Shown: positions 1 to 5,035 of the stretch, piece after piece
Layout: the number at the start of each line of letters is the position of its first letter
Numbering within the stretch: position 1 is the first letter of the stretch
From: Candidatus Nanopelagicales bacterium
GTDB lineage: Bacteria; Actinomycetota; Actinomycetes; S36-B12; UBA5976
Direction: 5' to 3'
Assembly (NCBI GenBank): GCA_023257525.1
Contig: JALRCB010000059.1
Span: 1-5,947, forward strand
DNA: 5,947 nt
The notes under the pieces: model-generated
Seen by the model: the letters and a program-made list of their open reading frames with translations, nothing else
Databases searched by the model: none
Told to the model about the DNA's origin: nothing
Program-made: the position numbers and the translations under genes

Positions 1-340
1 CTTCTGCGGTGCGATCAAATAGCGCACCCCATACTTCAAGCTCCCAAACACGATCTGGAGATTCCTTGGCATGAAGTTCTGCCATACGCCAGTTGTTCTG
101 GAACTTACCGCCACGCATTGTGTCGCGGAAGTGAACCATCCAGTTGTCTTTGCTGTTTACGTTACCCATGCTGGCAGCAATGCCACCTTCAGCCATAACG
201 GTATGTGCTTTACCAAACAAGGACTTGCAGATGATTGCAGTGCGCAGACCACTTGCCCGTGCTTCGATTGCAGCGCGAAGTCCTGCGCCACCAGCACCGA
301 TGATTACAACGTCGTAGTCGTGACGCTCAAATTCAGCCAT
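1..340 (-). CDS. sdhA: Succinate dehydrogenase flavoprotein subunit, N-terminal part (cut by window edge)
   Basis: This is the FAD-carrying subunit that oxidises succinate to fumarate on the cytoplasmic face of the membrane (TCA cycle, complex II). Only the first 113 residues are present; the family is usually about 580-650 residues, so the rest lies beyond position 1. The N-terminus has the dinucleotide-binding fold: strand YDVVIIGAGGAGLRAAIEA with GAGGAG at residues 15-20. It is followed by KSLFGKAHTVMAEGG, where His46 aligns with the histidine that bonds FAD covalently in SdhA/FrdA proteins. The segment DTMRGGKF with NNWRMAELHA and the KSLFGKAHTVMAEGG block resemble the mycobacterial Sdh1 flavoprotein (Rv0248c type) more than the E. 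coli type, from memory. The ATG at 340 follows the sdhC stop by 16 nt; AAGGGGA (358-352) overlaps that stop and may act as ribosome binding site with an 11-nt spacer. The Fe-S subunit gene sdhB is expected next, outside the window. Confidence 0.95.
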   Translation of the reverse strand, partial: MAEFERHDYDVVIIGAGGAGLRAAIEARASGLRTAIICKSLFGKAHTVMAEGGIAASMGNVNSKDNWMVHFRDTMRGGKFQNNWRMAELHAKESPDRVWELEVWGALFDRTAE

Positions 341-351
341 GAGTGTTCAAG

Positions 352-358
352 TCCCCTT
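352..358 (-). promoter_or_regulatory. Ribosome binding site of sdhA
   Basis: AAGGGGA on the minus strand overlaps the sdhC stop codon and lies 11 nt before the sdhA ATG. It is the only G-rich purine run in the 16-nt spacer. The spacing is on the long side, so translational coupling to sdhC may help. Confidence 0.5.
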
Positions 359-1160
359 AGAAGAAGTAGATGTTTGTGATTTGGCCTGTTGCGACGCTGC
401 GTACGTACAGGTCACACAGAGCAACGCCAATCAGCGAAACCCAGGCAAACTTTGGATGATGTGGATTAAGAGTAGAAACAAAGGTCCATGCCTTGTATCG
501 CATCGGGTGCTTGCTGAAGTGCTTTAAGCGACCACCGATTGCGTGACGGCAGGAGTGACATGACAACGAGTACATCCATAGGAAGATTGCATTTGCCAAC
601 AACACAACGGTTCCTACGCTCATTCCAAAGCCACCATCTTTACCCTTGAATGCCAAAATCGCATCGTAAGTCAAAATGACGTTGAAGATAAGGCCAGCGA
701 AGAAGAAGTAACGGTGTGAATTCTGAAGTAACAGTGGCTGACGAGTTTCGCCTGTATAGGTTTTGTGAGGTTCAGCTACTGAACATGCAGGCGGTGACAT
801 CCAAAACGCGCGGTAGTAAGTCTTGCGGTAGTAGTAGCAAGTCAAACGGAAACCTAATGGGAAAACCAAAATCAAAAGTGCTGGTGACAGTGTCCACCAA
901 TCACCGAACGGTGTACCAAAAATGGCTGCTTCTGGTGGACACGATGTGGCAAGGCAAGGTGAGTAAAACGGTGATACTAAGTGGTCCACGTAGTAGTACG
1001 CATTTTCAAATGCGCGCCAAGTTGAATACGCGATGAAGGACACAAGTACTACGACAGAAATCAATGGTTCGACCCACCATTTGTCAGTTCTTAAATGTCT
1101 AAATGCGATTTGTGCGCGTCCCGGCGCCGAGACACCATTTTCCATTGATTTAACAGCCAT
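357..1160 (-). CDS. sdhC: Succinate dehydrogenase membrane anchor, mycobacterial Sdh1 type
   Basis: This 267-residue integral membrane protein should anchor SdhA/SdhB and pass electrons to menaquinone. I see five hydrophobic segments, roughly at residues 31-49, 90-108, 150-170, 180-200 and 236-256, as in the single-chain anchor of the actinobacterial Sdh1 class (Rv0249c is about 273 residues). Family-like blocks are SPFYSPCL (63-70), SHRYFFFAGLIF (148-159), LTYDAILAF (163-171) and SLSCHSCRHAIGGRLKHF (198-215). It is rich in Cys and His near the membrane: C69, C74, C108, C126, H132, H149, C201, H202, C204, H206, H234, H235. In mycobacterial Sdh1 a Rieske-type [2Fe-2S] cluster sits in the anchor, so some of these are candidate ligands; I cannot assign which. 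The ATG at 1160 gives MAVKSMENG; Met6 (1145) is an alternative start. No Shine-Dalgarno is visible, and a -10-like box 7 nt upstream suggests leaderless translation. sdhA follows after 16 nt. Confidence 0.9.
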   Translation of the reverse strand: MAVKSMENGVSAPGRAQIAFRHLRTDKWWVEPLISVVVLVSFIAYSTWRAFENAYYYVDHLVSPFYSPCLATSCPPEAAIFGTPFGDWWTLSPALLILVFPLGFRLTCYYYRKTYYRAFWMSPPACSVAEPHKTYTGETRQPLLLQNSHRYFFFAGLIFNVILTYDAILAFKGKDGGFGMSVGTVVLLANAIFLWMYSLSCHSCRHAIGGRLKHFSKHPMRYKAWTFVSTLNPHHPKFAWVSLIGVALCDLYVRSVATGQITNIYFF

Positions 1161-1167
1161 AGCCAGA

Positions 1168-1173
1168 AGTTTA
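1168..1173 (-). promoter_or_regulatory. Putative -10 box of a leaderless sdhC promoter
   Basis: On the minus strand TAAACT (TANNNT pattern) ends 7 nt before the sdhC ATG, which would place the transcription start at or within a few bases of the A at 1160. No convincing -35 hexamer is seen 16-18 nt upstream (CTGCAG at 17 nt). There is no Shine-Dalgarno between box and start, which fits a leaderless mRNA, common in Actinobacteria. It rests on one hexamer and position only. Confidence 0.35.
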
Positions 1174-1216
1174 GGGTCTAGGACTCAAGCCTGCAGAGGT
1201 GCCAAGGAAAATCCGC

Positions 1217-1232
1217 TGTGATGTACCGCACA
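1217..1232. promoter_or_regulatory. CRP/GlxR-family operator upstream of sdhC
   Basis: The plus strand reads TGTGATGTACCGCACA. Against the actinobacterial GlxR/Crp consensus TGTGA-NNTANN-TCACA it matches 11 of 12 fixed positions: one perfect half-site, the central TA, and one mismatch (G for T) in the second half. Its centre is about 64 nt upstream of the sdhC ATG, close to the class I activator spacing if the transcript starts at or a few bases before the ATG. In Corynebacterium glutamicum GlxR is known to control sdhCAB, so both sequence and position make sense. The site overlaps a hairpin (1217-1237), so part of the symmetry could serve RNA structure instead. Confidence 0.6.
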
Positions 1233-1237
1233 CCACA
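1217..1237 (-). terminator. Weak hairpin after the HAD gene, possible terminator
   Basis: On the minus strand TGTGGTGT (1237-1230) and ACATCACA (1224-1217) form an 8-bp stem with one G-U pair around a 5-nt loop. It starts 25 nt after the HAD stop codon. Only a short T run follows (ATTTT after GCGG), so as an intrinsic terminator it would be poor. It shares bases with the CRP-type palindrome, which may be the real reason for the symmetry. Confidence 0.2.
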
Positions 1238-1261
1238 AATGCCCGAATTCTTAGACCGAAT

Positions 1262-1915
1262 CTAGCGGGTCAAAGCCAGTTCTAAATCCGAAACTTGAGT
1301 CGCAATTTCCAGGGCTCCAGCTGATTCAAGTTCGGCCCGATCGCCGTATCCGTAAAGGACTCCGATCCCAGGGATTCCATGCTCTTTGGCACCCAAGATA
1401 TCGTGTTCTCGGTCCCCGATCATCACGATTGAAGTACCGTCGCACATTTTCAATTCGGCCAGGGCGTGCTCGATCACTAGTGCCTTGGTGCCACGAAGCT
1501 CACCAGTTTCATCCGAACCGGCAATTACATCGAAGTGATGTTCCAAATTGAAGTGACGCAAAATTGCTAATGCGGCATAATCAACTTTCGAAGTAGCAAC
1601 TGCCAATCGCTTTCCATCGGCATTTAACTTTGTGAGTAGCTCTGGGATTCCTGGGTACACCGAATTCTCAAAGGCACCAGTTTCGTTGTAGTACTCGCGA
1701 TACAAGCGCACTGCTTCTGGAGTATCAGACTCGGGCATCCCGGCATAGTCCTGAAATGAAGTCCACAAAGGTGGACCTAAATATTTTTTGAGTTCAGCAT
1801 CACTTGGTTTTGGGTATCCCATTTTTTCCAATGTGTATAAAACTCCATTCCCAACACCAAGACCACTATCCGTTAATGTGCCGTCAAGATCGAAAAGTAC
1901 TACGTCCCAGCTCAT
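1262..1915 (-). CDS. HAD-superfamily phosphatase, phosphoglycolate phosphatase/5'-nucleotidase-like
   Basis: A 217-residue soluble HAD hydrolase with all four motifs: motif I FDLDGTLTDS with nucleophile Asp9 and Asp11, motif II ATSK (Ser/Thr at 108-109), motif III Lys144, and motif IV GDREHD (167-172). The helical cap lies between residues ~16 and ~87. Features such as LGPPL (46-50), LYREYYNETG (71-80), FENSVYPGIPELL and LYGYGDRAELESAGA recall the Gph/PA0065-like group, described as phosphoglycolate phosphatase or 5'-nucleotidase. The substrate cannot be told from sequence; dephosphorylation of a small phosphometabolite is the safe statement. The frame is open further upstream to 1984, but that would overlap trpS by 56 nt. 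The ATG at 1915 puts the protein start directly before motif I, 13 nt after the trpS stop, with a purine run GAGAAAG (1924-1918) just upstream. Probably co-transcribed with trpS. Confidence 0.88.
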   Translation of the reverse strand: MSWDVVLFDLDGTLTDSGLGVGNGVLYTLEKMGYPKPSDAELKKYLGPPLWTSFQDYAGMPESDTPEAVRLYREYYNETGAFENSVYPGIPELLTKLNADGKRLAVATSKVDYAALAILRHFNLEHHFDVIAGSDETGELRGTKALVIEHALAELKMCDGTSIVMIGDREHDILGAKEHGIPGIGVLYGYGDRAELESAGALEIATQVSDLELALTR

Positions 1916-1928
1916 GGCTTTCTCAAAA

Positions 1929-2921
1929 TCACGGACGCACGAATCCGAGTTTGTCGTGAACATCAGCCAGCGTCTTTGACGCAATCTCTCGAGCGCGAGT
2001 GGAGCTCTTTCGCATTAAGTTCTCAAGTTCGCCAGGGTCTGTCATGTACGAATCCACTTTGGTCTGCAAGGGTTCGACAAAATTCAGAACAGCGGCTGCA
2101 GTTTCTTTCTTAAGGTCGCCATACATCCGACCTTCAAAACTCGTAACTAATTCAGGAATCGCAGTTCCGGTGTATGCAGACATGATCGTCAACAAGTTTG
2201 AAACACCCGCTTTGTTTACAGGATCGAAAGCCACTACTGAATCTGAATCGGTTACTGCTGATTTGATTTTCTTTTCAGTCGTTTTCAACGGATCCAATAA
2301 ATTAATACAGCCTGATGGCGAGGACTTACTCATTTTTGCAGTCGGATCTTGTAGGTCCTGAATTTTTGCGGTGCCCTTAACGATGTGTGGTTCCGGAACT
2401 GTAAAAGTTTCACCGAAGCGGCCATTAAATCTAATTGCAAGATCGCGAGTCAGCTCTAAATGCTGACGCTGATCTTCGCCAACTGGGACTGCGTTGGCTT
2501 GATAAAGCAAAATGTCAGCTGCTTGCAAAATTGGATAAGTCAGCAGACCAACACTTGTGGTAGCTGCACCACCCTTTGCAGACTTGTCTTTGAACTGCGT
2601 CATGCGGTTTGCTTCGCCTAAGCCAGTAATTGAAGACATAACCCACATCAACTGCGCATGTTCTGGCACATGACTTTGCACAATCAAAGTCGATTTATTT
2701 GGATCAATACCAAGAGCTAAGAGTTGTGCATAAGAAAGCAGAGTCCGATTCCGAAGTGTTTTTGGATCTTGCTCAACTGTGATGGCATGCATGTCAGCAA
2801 TGAAGTAAACGCATTCGTGCGTTTCTTGCATCGCAACCCAGTTTTGTAGTGCGCCTAGATGGTTACCAACGTGGAAACTATCGGAAGTCGGCTGAATGCC
2901 AGATAAGACGCGCGGTGTCAT
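1929..2921 (-). CDS. trpS: Tryptophan--tRNA ligase
   Basis: Cytoplasmic class I aminoacyl-tRNA synthetase that charges tRNA-Trp with tryptophan using ATP. At 330 residues it has the normal bacterial length. The N-terminus VLSGIQPTSDSFHVGNHLGAL carries the HIGH-type signature as HVGNH (17-21). GEDQRQHLELTRDLA (148-162) is the conserved tryptophan/adenylate-site region, and KMSKS is intact at 196-200. The C-terminal helical tail ends in LGFVRP, typical of the family. The ATG at 2921 overlaps the stop of the upstream CNNM gene as ATGA (4 nt), so translation is probably coupled. It is the only plausible start, because the signature begins within six residues and no start codon lies upstream in frame before the stop. 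A G-rich run AGGGGA abuts the ATG with no spacer, too close for an ordinary Shine-Dalgarno interaction. Confidence 0.97.
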   Translation of the reverse strand: MTPRVLSGIQPTSDSFHVGNHLGALQNWVAMQETHECVYFIADMHAITVEQDPKTLRNRTLLSYAQLLALGIDPNKSTLIVQSHVPEHAQLMWVMSSITGLGEANRMTQFKDKSAKGGAATTSVGLLTYPILQAADILLYQANAVPVGEDQRQHLELTRDLAIRFNGRFGETFTVPEPHIVKGTAKIQDLQDPTAKMSKSSPSGCINLLDPLKTTEKKIKSAVTDSDSVVAFDPVNKAGVSNLLTIMSAYTGTAIPELVTSFEGRMYGDLKKETAAAVLNFVEPLQTKVDSYMTDPGELENLMRKSSTRAREIASKTLADVHDKLGFVRP

Positions 2922-4207
2922 TCCCCTATTGTGGCAGAACGAACTACTCGAATTCGGGACACCCTTCGGCCATCCATTTCCAAAACTGTCAAAGATCCCG
3001 TCTCAATCACAATCTCGTCACCAACCATTGGGATTCGACCAAGCTGGGCTGCCATAAATCCGGCGGCTGTGTCGTATGGACCCTCTGGCAATTCCATCAA
3101 GGTTTCCTCTAGGAAATCATCGAGGTTAAGTAAGCCATCTACCACGACGTCTTTACCTGGTGGAATCACGCCTTCGGAAGCATCCGTGTCGTATTCGTCG
3201 CGGATGTCGCCAATAAGTTCTTCAACTAGATCTTCCATCGTGATAATTCCGGCAGTGCCACCATATTCATCAACAACAATTGCCATGTGAGCATTTGTGG
3301 CTCGCATATCGGTTAGCGCTGGGATAACTCGTTTGGTGCCTGGAAGTCTTGCGACATCGCGCACCAAGTCACCAACTCGAATTGAGCGTTCCCGGATTTC
3401 TGGATCCAGTAAGTCACGAACGTGAACAAATCCCAAAATGTCGTCTTCGGAGTCATCCGAGACTGGATAACGCGAGTGTGGTTTATCCGCAACAATCTTT
3501 ACAGCTTTGAAAACTGGCAAATCAGCATCGAGAAACGCTACTTCAGTACGCGGAATCATAACTTCGCGAATCTCACGTTCGCCCGCTTCAAAAACATCAT
3601 CGATAAGTTCGCGTTCGGCATGAGTCAGATCTTCATGCATAGCAACCATGCCACGAAGTTCTTCACCGGAAATTTGTTCTTTACCTGCTTGTGGGTCGCC
3701 ACCAACAATTCGCAGTAACGCATCGGAAGAATGTGAAAGCAGCCAAATAAATGGTGCCGTAATTTTGGCGATGAAATCCAATGGTGTGGCCAAAATAAGT
3801 GCGAATCGCTCTGAATGTTGAATCGCTAATCGTTTAGGAGTTAACTCACCTACTACTAAAGATAAGTATGCGATAAGCAAAGTGGCCAAAATGAATGCCA
3901 TAGTTTCGGCGGCACTTTCACTCAATCCCCAAGAAACTAATTGAGGTGAAAAAATCGGCACGATTCTCGATGCGCCAAAACCTGCCGACAAGAATCCAGC
4001 CAGAGTTACACCTACTTGTACTGCCCCCAAAAATCGATTCGGGTTAAGCATTAACTTCTCTAGGCGACGCCCACGTCTACCTGTTGCAGCGAGTTTCTTG
4101 ACCTGGCTGTCGCGAAGTGAAATCAGCGCGACCTCAGCTGCGGCAAAAATGCCACCAATTACCGTAAACAGCAAAACGATTGTCATCGTTTGCCAAAAGG
4201 TCCCCAT
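2918..4207 (-). CDS. CNNM/CBS/CorC-domain membrane protein (hemolysin-family, putative Mg/Co efflux)
   Basis: A 429-residue protein with the full architecture of the CorB/TlyC-like family. The N-terminal CNNM (DUF21) membrane domain has hydrophobic segments at about 5-27, 58-79, 101-121 and 136-158, the FAAAEVALISL start and the GELTPKRLA motif (120-128). Next comes a CBS pair at about 215-340, opening with VMIPRTEV and containing VVDEYGGTAGIITMEDLVEE (311-330). The C-terminal CorC_HlyC domain lies at about 353-425. Members are annotated as hemolysins, but the characterised ones act in magnesium or cobalt export, with CBS domains that bind nucleotides; the ion for this copy is not shown by sequence. 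It starts 9 nt after the upstream nuclease stop and overlaps trpS by 4 nt. No good Shine-Dalgarno precedes the ATG. The similar-length relatives often occur as tandem pairs in Actinobacteria; here there is one. Confidence 0.93.
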   Translation of the reverse strand: MGTFWQTMTIVLLFTVIGGIFAAAEVALISLRDSQVKKLAATGRRGRRLEKLMLNPNRFLGAVQVGVTLAGFLSAGFGASRIVPIFSPQLVSWGLSESAAETMAFILATLLIAYLSLVVGELTPKRLAIQHSERFALILATPLDFIAKITAPFIWLLSHSSDALLRIVGGDPQAGKEQISGEELRGMVAMHEDLTHAERELIDDVFEAGEREIREVMIPRTEVAFLDADLPVFKAVKIVADKPHSRYPVSDDSEDDILGFVHVRDLLDPEIRERSIRVGDLVRDVARLPGTKRVIPALTDMRATNAHMAIVVDEYGGTAGIITMEDLVEELIGDIRDEYDTDASEGVIPPGKDVVVDGLLNLDDFLEETLMELPEGPYDTAAGFMAAQLGRIPMVGDEIVIETGSLTVLEMDGRRVSRIRVVRSATIGE

Positions 4208-4219
4208 GGCTAGAGTCTA
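4208..4219 (-). promoter_or_regulatory. -10-like box at the start of the CNNM gene
   Basis: TAGACT (4219-4214) lies 6 nt before the ATG at 4207 on the minus strand, the same arrangement as TAAACT before sdhC. No clear -35 is visible (CGGTTA at 17 nt). It overlaps the stop codon of the upstream nuclease gene. It could provide an internal leaderless transcript, or be chance. Confidence 0.2.
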
Positions 4220-5032
4220 CAAGTTAAATTTCGCCGTAACCGGGGCGTGATCGCTCCACCTTTGCGCATATGAATCTGCTCTACCAACCACAATTTCCTT
4301 GCAATGTGGAGCAAGTGCAGAATTCGCAACGTGGTAATCAATGCGCCAGCCAGCGTTGTTATCGAACGCTTGACCGCGCCATGACCACCAGGTGTAAGGC
4401 CCTTCAACTTCGCCCGCATGCTTTCGCCCTAAGTCAACAACTCCAACTTTGTCGAACCACTTATCAAAGTAAGCGCGCTCTTCTGGAAGGAAACCAGCTT
4501 TAGTTAAGTTGCCTTTCCAATTCTTAATGTCGAGTTCGCGGTGACCAACATTGAAGTCACCGCAGGCCAGAAAAAGTTCATCTGCTTTTTGAGCCGCTTG
4601 AAACTTCTTGGTCATAGCTTCTAGAAATCGATACTTCTCTTGTTGAACTGGTTTCTCCGCATCACCGGAGTGAACATAAACAGAAGCGACAGTCATTGGC
4701 CCTTTTTTGGTTTCAATTTCTCCCTGGACCCAACGACCGGTATCAGCAAATTCTTTTGGTCCAACACCAGTTTTTATCTTGCTTAACTTCTTAGTACTCA
4801 AAATTGCTACCCCGGCATGGCCAAGGCGAGCACTTGAATCATGAGCAACATGTAAATCTGATAGCCCAGCGGTGGCAAGCACTTCGTGTAACTGATCTGT
4901 GGTTGCGCGAACTTCTTGCAGGCAAACTACTTCGGCATTTCCAGCATCAAGTTGATTCTTAATCCAATCAAAACCGCCACGCTTTAGTGCAGCGCGAACG
5001 CCATTTGCATTTGCTGAAATTACGCCCAGCAT
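4217..5032 (-). CDS. xth: Exodeoxyribonuclease III-family AP endonuclease
   Basis: A 271-residue enzyme of the exonuclease/endonuclease/phosphatase fold, close to the usual ExoIII length of about 268. It should cut DNA 5' of abasic sites and trim blocked 3' ends in base excision repair. The metal and catalytic motifs are all present: NANGVRA (8-14), CLQEVRA with Glu40, SVYVHSGD with Tyr119, GDFNVGHRELDI with Asp159 and Asn161, GWRIDYHVAN with Asp232, and the terminal SDHAPV with Asp261-His262. The spacing matches E. coli ExoIII residues E34, Y109, D151, N153, D229, D258 and H259. The ATG at 5032 gives a start directly on the first beta strand (MLGVISANANG), where the family begins. It lies only 3 nt after the icd stop, with no Shine-Dalgarno visible, so translation probably depends on icd. 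A different substrate preference (RNA or 3'-phosphate) cannot be excluded. Confidence 0.93.
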   Translation of the reverse strand: MLGVISANANGVRAALKRGGFDWIKNQLDAGNAEVVCLQEVRATTDQLHEVLATAGLSDLHVAHDSSARLGHAGVAILSTKKLSKIKTGVGPKEFADTGRWVQGEIETKKGPMTVASVYVHSGDAEKPVQQEKYRFLEAMTKKFQAAQKADELFLACGDFNVGHRELDIKNWKGNLTKAGFLPEERAYFDKWFDKVGVVDLGRKHAGEVEGPYTWWSWRGQAFDNNAGWRIDYHVANSALAPHCKEIVVGRADSYAQRWSDHAPVTAKFNL

Positions 5033-5035
5033 AAA

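Noticed and set aside
716..1036. Plus-strand 106-residue open frame
   Set aside because: It is antisense to the well-supported sdhC membrane anchor and has no recognisable motif.
1243..1261. Direct repeat CCGAAT (1243-1248 and 1256-1261) after the HAD gene
   Set aside because: Two 6-nt copies 13 nt apart are easily expected by chance, and they are not placed sensibly relative to the proposed sdhC promoter.
1916..1984. Upstream extension of the HAD phosphatase (MRQRRWLMFTTN...)
   Set aside because: It would overlap trpS by 56 nt, and the added residues come before the normal family start; the ATG at 1915 directly precedes motif I.
1999..2361. Plus-strand 120-residue open frame
   Set aside because: It lies fully inside trpS on the opposite strand, has no family features, and the minus strand has an unambiguous synthetase.
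2931..3290. Plus-strand 119-residue open frame rich in Ser, Thr and Pro
   Set aside because: It is antisense to the CBS/CorC part of the CNNM gene, and its low-complexity composition is what the reverse of Asp/Glu/Gly-rich codons gives.
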